Source of the DNA: Dromiciops gliroides | Lineage: Eukaryota > Chordata > Mammalia > Microbiotheria > Microbiotheriidae | Direction: 5' to 3' | NCBI RefSeq assembly: GCF_019393635.1 | Contig: NC_057865.1 | Coordinates: 296,499,385-296,563,384 of the forward strand | DNA: 64,000 nt | In this document: piece after piece, positions 11,801-28,825 of the stretch | How the letters are laid out: every line of letters starts with the position of its first letter | How positions within the stretch are numbered: the first letter of the stretch is position 1 | Notes under the pieces: model-generated | Database searches by the model: none | What the model saw: only the letters and a program-made list of their open reading frames with translations | What the model was told of the DNA's origin: nothing | Program-made: the position numbers and the translations under genes

Positions 11801-14800
11801 TCTGTATGACACTGAATTAAGTAAATTAATTTAGGCAGTATTGTCATTTTTTTATATTGGCTCAGCCTATCTATGAGCAACTCATATTTGTATACTCACT
11901 TAGATGTGTGAAGAATGTTTTGTAATTGTGTTCCTATAGTTCCTGGGCAGGCAGACTACTACATATTTTCTACTGTTTGCAGTTATTTATTTTTTTTTTT
12001 CAAATTTATTTATTTATTTTTTGCAGGGCAATGGGGGTTAAGTGACTTGCCCAGGGTCACACAGCTAGTAAGTGTCAAGTGTCTGAGGCTGGATTTGAAC
12101 TCAGGAACTCCTGAATCCAGGGCCGGTGCTTTATCCACTGCACCACCTAGCTGCCCCCCTGTTTGCAGTTATTTTAAATGGAATTTCTCCATCTCTTCCT
12201 ACTGGGTTTTGTTGGGGATATATAGAAAAGCCGGTGATTTGTGTGGGTTTATTTTATATTTGCAACTTTGCTGAAGTAGTTATTTTGACTAGCTTTTTAG
12301 TCAATTCTCTAAGTCGACCATTGTGTCATCTGTAAAAAAGTGATAGTTTGGTTTCCTTGTTGCCTGCAGCTTTTCCTTCGATTTCTTTTTCTTGTCTTAC
12401 TGCTATAGCTCGCATTTCTAGTATGATCTTGAACAATAGTGGTGATAATAGGCACACTTGCTTCACCCCTCGTCTTATGGGGAAGGCGTCTAGCTTATCC
12501 GCTTTACAGATACCTCTGTGACACTTTTAGATTCTTACCATCATTTTAAGGAAAGCTCTCTTTATTCTGATGCTTTTTCGTGTTTGTAACAAAAATGGGG
12601 ATTTTCCGCCTCTATTGAAATAATATTTTTGTTGGTTCTGTTATTGAATTCCTAATATGAATCCAGTCTTGTTACAGCGTAGGGTACTTGCAGTGTAGCT
12701 TTCTAGTCTCCTTGCTGGTGTTTGAAACTGTTCATCAATATTTATGAGGGAGATGGTTGTGTATTTTCTTTAACTTGCTCTGCTTTAGGTATCAGGACTG
12801 TATTGGTGTTAGAGAAGAGATTTAGCAGGACTCCTTTAGTATTGGAATTCGTCGTTCTTAAAGCATTTGGTAGGACTCACTTGTGATTCCATCAGGTCTG
12901 GGGAATGAGCTCCCTTATCGTCCCCGTCCAGCCCAGGGGCCACCACTTGCCTGCTCTGGACGCTGTGCAGCACCCACCCACAGATCTCCGCGTCAATCAG
13001 TCTCTCTCTCTCAGGTTGACTGGCCCCTCAACATCGTCATCACAGAAAGCTGCCTGAACAAATACAACAAGATCTTTTCCTTCCTGCTACAGCTGAAGCA
13101 CATGATGTGGACGCTGAAGGACGTGTGCTTCCACCTGAAGCGCACAGGTGAGGGGCCCCTGGGACTTTGGTCTGATCAGCTTGTTTGAGAGCCTACTGTG
13201 TGCTGGGCAGTGTGCTGGCAGCTGAGGATGCAGAGACAAAAGGGAGCCACATGTATTCTAGGGGAGGACTGCTTAAATTTTTTCCACTCATGACCCCTTT
13301 TTGCCAGAGATTTTTACAGGCCCCCAGGTATAAAGGTATATAAAAGAGGTCTGTATAACCTTTTGCTCTTGCCACATTTTTCCTGGTGCCCACATTCAGT
13401 TACATGTTCTAGGGCATTAAGTCTGCTCTGGTCTGTTTGTTCCAGCATTAGTGAATCACGCCTCTGGCTCGGTGCAGTTCCGTCAGCTGCAGCTCTTTAA
13501 GCACGAGATGCAGCATTTTGTGAAGGTGATCCAGGGCTACATTGCCAACCAGATCCTGCATGTCACGTGGCGTGAGTTTGGGAACAAGCTGTCGGCTGTG
13601 AGCAACCTAGAGGAGATTCACCGCACTCATGCCGAGTACCTCAACAAAGCCATCTTCAGGTAGGAGGGAGCCCACACGGGAGTGGGTGGCTCCAATGGGC
13701 CGGCCAAGCAGGGTACACCTGGAAGAGAAGGGCTTTTCTCTCCCAAGCTCAGGAAACAGGGAATAGGCATTTGTGAAGCACCTGCTTGGCCAGGCACTTT
13801 GTCAGGCACCTGACAGAGACTGAATTTGACCCTCACAACACCCCTGCGAGGCAGACGCTGTTGTTACCCCCATTTTACAGTTGAGGAAACTGAGGCAGGC
13901 GGGGAAAGCGACTTGCCCAGTCACATGACTAGTCCATGTCTGAGGCTGGATTTGAACTTGGGTCTTCGTGACTCCAGGCCCAGGGATCTATCCACTGCAC
14001 AGCCTAGCTTCCCTGTGATGGTAGGTAGGGAAGACTCTGGATTTCAGAGGTGCCAGCGTCCAGCTGGGAGCACCACAAGAGAAGCTAAGGAAAGCTGGGT
14101 AGAGATGGGGAAGAATTCAAGGCAGTCAGCAAGCACTTATGTGCCTTCTATGTGCCAAACACCCGGCTCAGCCAGGGTGTTACAAAGAAAAGCAAAAGCC
14201 AGTCCTGCTCTCCGAGCTTACAGTCTACTGGGGGGGGGGGCCAGAAACAACACACAAATTAACTACATATGGCATCAACAGGAGATGATTAACAGAGGGA
14301 AGGCATAGAGCTAGGAGGGAGCCAGGCATGGAGGATGACCAGAGAAAATGCCCACCCAGAGCTGAGAGGCCCCTCAGAAGAGGAGACCACTGTCACTGGA
14401 TCAAAGAGAATGTGTCAGTGAGGAAGGTCTTAAGACCAGGGATGGCAGAGGGGCTGGGTTAGGAAGGGCCTTGAATGCCAAACAGCAGCTGGCACTGGAT
14501 CCTAGAGGTGACAGAGAGCTCCTGGGGTTGGTTGAGTAGGGGCTGATGTCATCAAACCTGCGCTTTAGGAAGATGACTGGTGACTGAATGGAGGGTGGAG
14601 GGGACCCCCTCCCCCAGCAGCTCCTGCGGTAGTCAAGGTGATGAGGCCCAGACCAGGGTGGTGGCAGGGTCAGAGGAGATGGACAAGAGGCAGCCTAGAG
14701 GAAGTTGACAGGCTTTGGCAGCAGCTAAGAGGGGGGGTAAGAGATTATGAGGGGCCCAGGATGGTGCTGAGTGTGATCCTGAGGGACTGGGAAGAAGGGG

Positions 14801-15914
14801 GATGCCTTCTGCAGTGGGGAAATGGGCGGGGAGAAGAGCTTCGTTTTGGTCCTGTTCTAATGGACACCCAATTGCACCTGGAGGTCAGCAGACATTGTCA
14901 TGAAGTCACCCAGTGGAGGAGTCTAGAGGGAGAAGGGGACCCAGGACAGAACCCTGGGCGACACCTACAGTGGGAGGGTGTGATCAGGAGGAGCGACTGA
15001 CAGTGTTGGATATGCTGCCTGCAGAGAGGTCAGGGAAAATGATGGGGGAAGGGCACTGGATCTGGCCACTGTGGAGCAGTTCACCAGGAGCCCAACTGTA
15101 AGGGGTGAAGGAGACAAGGAAGGGTGGAGGCCCCAGGAGCTGAAGGATGGCGGAGACATTGAATGTAATGGGGCGAGGTCCTGGGAGATAGGAGAGAGAG
15201 GACGGGCCAGTGAGACATCGAGGACTTTCCAGGTGGGGCGGGGTGGCTGCACTAGCTCGGACGGGTGGGTCTGTCTGCTTGGCAGAGGGAGAGCGTTTGG
15301 ACCAGCTGGGCCCAGTGGAGACCAAAGAGGACGAACCTGTAGTGCCCCTGGGGGGGGGGGGCCACAGCTGGGCCTGCCTTGGTAGCATTTAGACAGGCAG
15401 GGAGATGGAGGGGTGGTATTTAAGGGCTCCTGTTGTGGCCAGCTTGGCCAGGACAGAGGGGCTTGGCTGGAAGGCCTACCTGACCTCTCTGCCTGCCCCC
15501 CACCCCAGGGGGCTGCTGACGGAGAAGGCCGCTCCTGTGATGAACGTCATCCACAGCATCTTTAGCCTCATCCTCAAGTTCCGCACTCAGCTCATTTCCC
15601 AGGCCTGGACCTATGATAGCAGCCGGCAGGTGGCCGTGCACCCTAACTTTGCTCTCATGCAGCAATCCTACAGCACCTTCAAGTACTACTCCCACTTTCT
15701 TTTCAAAGGTAACACCTGGGAGTTGCAGAGGCCAGAGGAGTTTAGGGCTGGGGGCTGGGCACTTCTGGCCTTGCATGTCTTGCACTGGGGGCACAAACCC
15801 TGCCTGGTCTTCTTCCCTACAGTGGTCACCAAGCTGGTGAATCGAGGGTATCAGCCCCATCTTGAAGACTTCCTCCTGAGAATTAATTTCAACAACTACT
15901 ACCGAGACGCATGA
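5681..15914 (+). CDS. TUBGCP6: TUBGCP6 (gamma-tubulin complex component 6), 3' half, twelve coding exons
   Basis: GCP6 is a large subunit of the gamma-tubulin ring complex, which nucleates microtubules at centrosomes. The twelve exons join in frame with consistent splice phases: 5681-5819, 6300-6410, 7111-8167, 8706-8767, 9110-9269, 9404-9572, 9974-10115, 10713-10907, 13015-13147, 13446-13659, 15509-15708, 15823-15914. The C-terminal part (from SEPPVSHLMRH to the end, NFNNYYRDA) is almost colinear with human GCP6 and forms the Spc97/Spc98 GRIP2 region that binds gamma-tubulin. The 1,057-bp exon carries the family's 27-residue tandem repeats, five here against nine annotated in human. The N-terminal GRIP1 part and the start codon lie left of the window. 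The stop is TGA at 15912-15914 and a poly(A) signal follows at 15980. Odd points are a 136-bp tandem duplication across one exon/intron boundary and L1 and SINE insertions in introns. Identification rests on sequence recognition and the neighbouring SELENOO. Confidence 0.97.
6300..6410 (+). CDS. TUBGCP6: TUBGCP6 coding exon
   Basis: The acceptor AATTTCAG and donor GTGAGA bound 37 complete codons (EMLQDVSEGKYREKLD... to RVQ). The phase agrees with both neighbouring exons. Confidence 0.9.
7111..8167 (+). CDS. TUBGCP6: TUBGCP6 large exon with 27-residue repeats
   Basis: This 1,057-bp exon has acceptor CATTGCAG and donor GTAGGT. It begins ARQSSDDSGELG, runs through a Pro/Glu-rich region, a QQQQ tract and the RW-x3-HGH repeats, and ends in a Pro-rich tail. 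The 8167 end was chosen over a second GT a few bases later because only it keeps frame with the next exon (split Gly codon). Confidence 0.93.
7537..7950 (+). repeat. TUBGCP6: Five coding 27-residue tandem repeats in TUBGCP6
   Basis: The core HGH/FGH motif recurs with its Gly codon at 7552, 7660, 7741, 7822 and 7903. Spacing is 108 bp once and then exactly 81 bp (27 residues) three times. Each unit reads roughly RW-x-x-HGH-x-S-x-S-x-I/L-x-L/M-G-x-x-x-S-x. The same repeat type occurs nine times in human GCP6, where the region is known as a PLK4 phosphorylation target. Confidence 0.9.
8706..8767 (+). CDS. TUBGCP6: TUBGCP6 coding exon (62 bp)
   Basis: The acceptor CTCCCAG and donor GTAAGG bound a short exon reading SVGTSDESEDLSPNQPPVSQ. 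Its two leading bases complete a split Gly codon from the repeat exon. Confidence 0.9.
9110..9269 (+). CDS. TUBGCP6: TUBGCP6 coding exon
   Basis: The acceptor TTGTTCTAG and donor GTGAGT bound this exon. It encodes KTEVETPSAAHTASPRPEE... to KYQDSYSLM and ends one base into a Ser codon. Confidence 0.92.
9404..9572 (+). CDS. TUBGCP6: TUBGCP6 coding exon, start of GRIP2 part
   Basis: The acceptor GTCCTGCAG and donor GTGCGT bound this exon. It encodes SEPPVSHLMRHIVPRPFSFP... TDETSVQLSELLTLPVLMKH, nearly identical to human. The 3' end of this exon with its donor is copied in tandem in the following intron. Confidence 0.95.
9506..9778 (+). repeat. 136-bp tandem duplication across an exon/intron boundary
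   Basis: Sequence 9506-9641 (last 67 bases of the exon, its donor and the first 69 intron bases) is repeated at 9642-9778 with only a few mismatches. The second copy keeps the GTGCGT donor at about 9709 but has no acceptor. The near identity indicates a recent event. Confidence 0.92.
9974..10115 (+). CDS. TUBGCP6: TUBGCP6 coding exon
   Basis: The acceptor CTCCCCGCAG and donor GTACCAG bound this exon. It encodes VSLVNKAVVDYYFVELSLEK... MEDGEFAQSLSDLLFEK, a highly conserved GRIP2 segment. Confidence 0.96.
10713..10907 (+). CDS. TUBGCP6: TUBGCP6 coding exon
   Basis: 65 full codons (LGSGQTPGELLNPLVLNS... to LSCLELRYK) lie between acceptor TCCTTCAG and donor GTATGT. Near identical to human. Confidence 0.96.
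11590..12890 (-). mobile_element. L1 fragment, antisense, in TUBGCP6 intron
   Basis: 12175-12890 is a diverged copy of the ORF2 region also present at 290-1330, and AT-rich sequence to its left looks similar. It is interrupted by a SINE at 11989-12158. The L1 stops about 120 bp before the exon at 13015. The left boundary is approximate. Confidence 0.75.
11989..12158 (-). mobile_element. A-tailed marsupial SINE inside L1
   Basis: An antisense copy flanked by the 16-bp duplication CTGTTTGCAGTTATTT at 11973-11988 and 12159-12174. Confidence 0.93.
13015..13147 (+). CDS. TUBGCP6: TUBGCP6 coding exon
   Basis: The acceptor is a long TCTCTCTCTCTCAG tract and the donor is GTGAGG. It encodes VDWPLNIVITESCLNKYNK... 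MMWTLKDVCFHLKRT, a GRIP2 core segment. Confidence 0.96.
13446..13659 (+). CDS. TUBGCP6: TUBGCP6 coding exon
   Basis: The acceptor GTTCCAG and donor GTAGGA bound this exon. It encodes ALVNHASGSVQFRQLQLFKH... HAEYLNKAIFR. It includes KVIQGYIANQILHVTW, diagnostic of the GCP family. Confidence 0.97.
13830..14015 (-). mobile_element. MIR-like SINE
   Basis: Antisense order TTACAGTTGAGGAAACTGAGGC, ACTTGCCCAGTCACATG, CTGGATTTGAACTTGGGTCT, typical of MIR/Ther-1. Confidence 0.75.
14120..15000 (+). repeat. Long old interspersed repeat, L2-like, family uncertain
   Basis: It begins with AGCAAGCACTTATGTGCC. It continues with GAATGCCAAACAGCAG, ATCCTAGAGGTGACAGAGAG and CAAACCTGCGCTTTAGGAAGATGACTGG, phrases that recur as a mammalian repeat. 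Shorter relatives appear at 32840-33030, 50265-50370, 52035-52160 and 56370-56470. Confidence 0.5.
15000..15508. other. TUBGCP6 intron, no feature seen
   Basis: It is purine-rich and probably the degraded tail of the repeat to its left, with a 12-G run near 15349. No exon is visible before the acceptor at 15508. Confidence 0.5.
15509..15708 (+). CDS. TUBGCP6: TUBGCP6 coding exon
   Basis: The acceptor CACCCCAG and donor GTAACA bound this exon. It encodes GLLTEKAAPVMNVIHSIFSL... STFKYYSHFLFK. Confidence 0.96.
15823..15914 (+). CDS. TUBGCP6: TUBGCP6 last coding exon with stop
   Basis: The acceptor TCCCTACAG opens it. It encodes VVTKLVNRGYQPHLEDFLLR to NNYYRDA and ends in TGA at 15912-15914. 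Confidence 0.97.
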
Positions 15915-15979
15915 GCCGTGGCCCAGGCAAGGATTGGCGTATCATAGAAGGCCCCTCTGTAAATAGCTGGCACGCACAC

Positions 15980-15985
15980 AATAAA
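15980..15985 (+). terminator. TUBGCP6: TUBGCP6 poly(A) signal
   Basis: A canonical AATAAA lies 66 bp after the TUBGCP6 stop, giving a very short 3' UTR. Cleavage would fall near 15,995-16,010, directly facing the SELENOO 3' end. Confidence 0.85.
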
Positions 15986-16033
15986 GGGTCCTGGGGACTG
16001 CTCCCCTACCCAGCAGTCAGTCCAGTAGCATTC

Positions 16034-16039
16034 TTTATT
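16034..16039 (-). terminator. SELENOO: SELENOO poly(A) signal
   Basis: AATAAA on the minus strand ends a roughly 530-bp 3' UTR that includes the SECIS. It lies only about 50 bp from the opposing TUBGCP6 signal. Confidence 0.75.
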
Positions 16040-16374
16040 GGGGGTGGGTGGGGGGGGTGGCTGTTTGTACAGACAGGAGAAAGCGAGCTGGGCTGCAGTG
16101 GGACCACCCCCTCACCGAGGAGCCGCCTCCTCTTTAGAGTGTAAGTCCCGGTCAATCACCGGATGAGTTTCTATTTCTAAGGCCCTGAAGATGAAGAAAC
16201 CAGCTGGCTGCCCCCTCCACAGGGGCAGGGCAGGCTCCCCTTCCCCTCTTTAGCACCTCTGCCACTGGCCAGAGGCAGCTCCCAGCATCTACTAGGAGTG
16301 AACAGCTTCAAGAAAAGGCGCAGGGAGGAGGGAGCGCAGGGAGGAGGGGCGTGGTGTTGGGTTACCTAGTCAGC

Positions 16375-16419
16375 ATCAGACAGAGACAGGTCACACTGAC
16401 TGGATGTCTTTGCCTTCAT
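16375..16419 (-). ncRNA. SELENOO: Candidate SECIS element in SELENOO 3' UTR
   Basis: About 150 bp after the stop, the minus strand shows ATGA (16419-16416), an 11-base arm AGGCAAAGACA, an apical loop starting TCC, a returning arm TGTCTCTGTC(T) and TGAT (16378-16375). The arms pair at ten of eleven positions, with one A-C mismatch. The loop can form a small GTCA/TGAC stem, as in form 2 SECIS. CC replaces the usual AA, which is reported for SELENOO and SELENOM SECIS elements. The element would recruit SECISBP2 to recode the UGA. Confidence 0.8.
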
Positions 16420-16569
16420 GGAAAAACAGCCATTTGGTGGCTGAGGTGTGGTCCCGCCCCGCAGTGGCTGGACATGTGCAGGGACCAACCAAAGCACCAA
16501 ATGCCCTGTTTTGGTGACTCAGTGGTGCCCAGGAGCCTTGTGAGAAATGGGGAAATGCCCACAAGGCAG

Positions 16570-25231
<8,662 letters not shown>

Positions 25232-25440
25232 TCACGTCGGCGGCCCGCGCGCACTGCGCAGCCCCGGGCCCGCCCACCGCAGCGTCTTCGGTCCGGGGGC
25301 GGGACTTCGCGTCTCAGCCAATCCGGACCCTGGGGACCTAATCGTTATTGGCCCTGGCGGAGGGACTTGGCCTTGAGACCGCCCCCCAAATCGCGATCTC
25401 TGACAGGGGCGTAGCGTAGGGGCGGGGCTCCGTGCTGGAA
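25232..25440 (-). promoter_or_regulatory. SELENOO: SELENOO proximal promoter region in CpG island
   Basis: The sequence just upstream of the start codon is CpG-dense and TATA-less. It has one CCAAT at 25318-25322, an inverted one (ATTGG) at 25347-25351 and GC boxes near 25295 and 25419. The start site cannot be placed from sequence alone. Confidence 0.6.
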
Positions 25441-27900
25441 CCAAAGCCGGGGAGTAGGGGCCGCTCAAAGGCCAGGCTTCCTGGGGGGCGGGCCTCTGCA
25501 CTCCCAAGGCCGAAGAGCGTAGAGGGCGGGGCTCCGCCTCCCAGAAAAGTTCAAGTCCTACGTCCGGAGCACTGCTGTCAGAAAAACGTCGAGGCAGGGG
25601 AGCGGCACTGCACCAACCAAGCAGCATAGAATTCGGGGAGTGCGGCTCCTTTCGGCTAATCCCGCTTCCCTGACCCGACGGCCCTCCGTCCTCCGACAAA
25701 TACCGAGCCAAGGCCTCCGAGTCCAGGGGGCGGAGCTCAGTTCGCCAAAGGTCTCGGAGAGAAGTGGCTGTGGCTCCACCCTCCACCCAATAGGAAGAGT
25801 TAGAGCCCGGATTTTGTTTGGCAAAGCTCAGGGGGCGCGGTTCTGCTTTCCAGCCATTCCGGAGCGGAGAGGATGTGGCTCCGCCCTCCAACCAATAAGG
25901 ACCACAAGGTTCGGGGCTTCTCTTCCCGAACTCCACAAAGTCCAGGGGTCGAGGCTGAGATCTCCAGTTGTCGCCCAGCGGGGCGGTCGTAGTTCCTCCT
26001 TCCAGCCAATACGGAGCGGAGGGGGCGGGGCCTTTCTTATCAAATTGCAAAGAGTCCACGAGACAATTTAGGGGCTTCCAGGGATCCCCAAGCTGAGGGC
26101 CCGTGACTGCACCGACTGCCCAATAGGGGGGAAAAGGTGCAGAACCTCGTTTTCCAGACAACAAAGGGTCCGGGGAGTGGGGCTTGGGTTTCCAACGGTC
26201 TCCTCGGTAACTGTACGTAGCTCCTTCCTCCAGCCAATAAGGGGGAAAGGGAGCGGGGTGTCTCTTTCGCAGCAGCAAAGATTCCAGGGATCGGGACTCC
26301 GTCTTCCAACCAACACCTGGAGGCGGGTCCCGAGCGAGACGGTCCCACCAATAGTGATCGGAGGCGGAGCTTCGCGCTCGGGAGCGCTGCTCGTCCGGGT
26401 GGCGGACTTGCGGGGGCTGCGGAACGGCCTGCGTGATCCCCCTGGTCCGAGGGGACCTTGGAGCTTCTCCTCTTGTCCCTCTCAGCCAGTACTCCGGGAG
26501 GCCACGCCTCCTCGGAACCTGGGAGAGGATGTTCGGCTCCTCCCGCCCCATCCTGCAGAGCCCTAGAGGCGAGGTCGGCCGGGGGAAGTTGCCCTCAGAG
26601 CGGGGCCACCAGGGACTGGATTTGGGACGCCCGCTCCGGGAGAAGCACGGAGGAGACCTCGTCTTCTGGCTTAGGGGCGGGGCCTCGTCCTTCCACCAAT
26701 GGGGAGCTGGCGGGCCGGGACTGGAGCTGCGGTAGAAGAAAGACTGGGAGGACGGAGACCCAGCCTGGCGACCGTCACCCTCCCAGCGGGAGTGAGCCGA
26801 AGGGGTGGGGCTGCTGAACGAGAAGCAGCTAAACGAGGAAGGCTCGGCTCCTCGCAACCGGCTCGGCCCTGGCGACGGGGTACTGCCTTTCCACGGGCAC
26901 GAAGGGAGGTCCAAGGGAGCGGTGCTGGGTCTCCCAGCCAATAGGGAGCCGAAAGAGGCAGGGCCTGCTTTACGTCTATCGTCATTACGAGGAGGCGGGG
27001 CTGCTCCCTCAGACCGTAGGTAAACCGAAAGGGCGGGGCTGAGCCTCCCACCCAATAAGGAGCTGATGCAGGGAGGCCCCGCCCTTCGGCTGGCCCCCAG
27101 CCGATGGGAGGAGGCTCCGCCCTGGTGCCGGTGACTGCCCTGGAAGGTTCCGGTCCTGGATCTTGGAACGAAGAATGGGCTGGATGGACACTTCCCCGCC
27201 CCGCAGCCGTTGCCTTGCTGAGGGGGCGGGTCTCGGCCCTCCAGAAACTGTCGGTTCCCCGGGGCGGTGCTGGGTCTTCCCTTCACGAAAGTGCGCCCGG
27301 CCGGTCCCCAGCCCTCCCCTCGCGGGCCCGAGGAGCTGTCCGCCACGTGCCTCCAGGGCTGAGTGACGGGCTGGTGCGGTGCAGGCCTCTGAGGTCCACC
27401 GTCCGGAACGCTGAGCAGAGCAGACCGCGACGCGGCTGCCCCGTGACCTCCGAGCGCCCCGGGTTCTGGGGGCGGAGCTCGGCTTTCCCGTCTCCGCGAA
27501 GGCTGGGAGAGCCCGGCGCTCCGCCCCACCACGAACACGGAGCCTAGGGGCCTTGGCTCGGCCTTCCACCCCTCCCACGCCCGCCCCACCGAAGAATCCC
27601 AGATACGGCTCACCACCACCACCGAGCCCAGGGGCCGGGACTCGGCAGCGCCTCTACTCCGAGCCCCGCGGCTCACCAATCCCCATCCCGCGGAAGGGCT
27701 CCGCCCCCCAGCCCATGCGCCAGCCAATCGGCCTCCAGCGCCGTCCGCGGGGCCTAGAGCGCCTTCCGCGGGGCCCCGCCCTTCCACCAATAGAGGGCCC
27801 CGCAGCGGAAGCTCCGCCTTCCTGCGGCCACCTCCCAAATCCACTGTGGTCCAGGGGGCCGGCCTCCGCATCTGACCAACCGCGGCGGGGACGGGGCGGG
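25440..27900. repeat. Degenerate CCAAT/GC-box tandem array upstream of SELENOO, core period 114 bp
   Basis: CCAAT cores stand at 25787, 25892, 26006, 26120, 26234 and 26348. The spacings are 105, 114, 114, 114 and 114 bp. Each unit follows CCAATAnGG... GC-rich... CAAAGnnTCC-GGG... TTCCA... CTCCTnCnAG and back to CCAAT. Weaker or rearranged units continue: CCAGT 26486, CCAAT 26696, 26938 and 27052 (again 114 apart), CCGAT 27101, and CCAAT 27676, 27724 and 27787. GGGCGG-type GC boxes are interspersed throughout. Units agree at roughly 60% of positions by eye, so the array is old. One minus-strand frame is stop-free across it. I recognise no known repeat family. Confidence 0.85.
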
Positions 27901-28017
27901 CCTTGGCGCTTCCCCGCCCCCACGCCCGGCAGGGCTGGTTCTCGAGATCAGGCCCAGCGCACTCCCGGCCTGGGCCGGCTCCGGGAGGAGCTTCTAGGAC
28001 ACGCCTCCTAGTCCTTG

Positions 28018-28025
28018 TGACGTCA
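28018..28025. promoter_or_regulatory. Palindromic CRE site TGACGTCA
   Basis: A perfect TGACGTCA palindrome marks the distal edge of the CpG-rich block, next to GC-rich CCCGCCC. CREB/ATF binding at such sites is established, but use here is inferred. Confidence 0.55.
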
Positions 28026-28104
28026 CCAAGGTGTGCGTGGTCCCGCCCGTCCTTCCTCTGCTCTGTCAAATCAGGAGACGTTGTGGTGCCCTGAGCTTGG
28101 GGTG

Positions 28105-28445
28105 GGGCGTAAGTGCGTGTGTGCCCGTGTCTGTGTCTGTGCCTCTGTGTGTGAAGTGTGTGTATGTATGAGTGTTTGTGTACACGTGTGTGAAATGTAT
28201 ATGTGTGTCTGTGTGTGAAGTATATGTGTATGAGTTTGTGTGCGTGTGTGTCTGTGTGTGAAGTGTATGTGTGTGTATGAGTGTCTCTGTCTGTGTGTCT
28301 GTGTCTCTGTGTGTGAAGTGTATTTGTGTGTATGAGTGTGTGCACGTGTGTGTCTCTGTGTGAGTATGAGTGTGTGTGAGCGCATACGTACACACACATG
28401 GACATTGGGCATGTGTGAGTATTAGAGTGTGTGTGCGCGAGCACG
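28105..28445. repeat. TG-rich minisatellite
   Basis: About 340 bp of TG-rich sequence contains five variants of a longer unit, TGTGTGAAGTGTATnTG-TGTATGAGTG. They start near 28145, 28187, 28215, 28253 and 28307. It is a higher-order repeat rather than a simple (TG)n. Confidence 0.85.
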
Positions 28446-28599
28446 TGTGCACAACCCTTGGCTGCTTCTGGGATCATGCCCTCTGGTGCCATAGCTAAAA
28501 GGGGCTTTGGACAGCTTTTCATATTTTTATTACTTTTTACTTACTTCTAGCTATTTAGTCTAATATAGTCTAATCCAACAGCTGGGTTGTGCAGGTGCA

Positions 28600-28825
28600 A
28601 ACAATTGAGCAACAGGCCTGGAGTCTGGAGGACCTGAGTTCAAATCCAGCATCAGAGACTTACTAGGTGTGTGACCCTGAGCATGTCACATCACCTTGTT
28701 CACCTCAGTTTCTTCATCTATGAAAGGAGCTGGAGAAAGAAATGGCCAATCACTCTCTGCCAAGAAAACCCCAAAATGGGGTCATGAAGAGTTGGACACT
28801 ACTGAAACAACTCAGCAACAAGGTA
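28600..28825 (+). mobile_element. Longer MAR1-like marsupial SINE
   Basis: GGCCTGGAGTCTGGAGGACC, AGCTGGAGAAAGAAATGGCC, CCAAAATGGGGTCATGAAGAG and a CAGCAACAAGG end, as in the longer SINE family. Confidence 0.8.

Noticed and set aside
25787-26352. Regularly spaced repeats as a CRISPR array
   Set aside because: The genome is vertebrate, and the units are contiguous 114-bp tandem copies without separate repeat and spacer.
28066-28452. His/Thr repeat proteins on the minus strand
   Set aside because: They are translations of the TG minisatellite.
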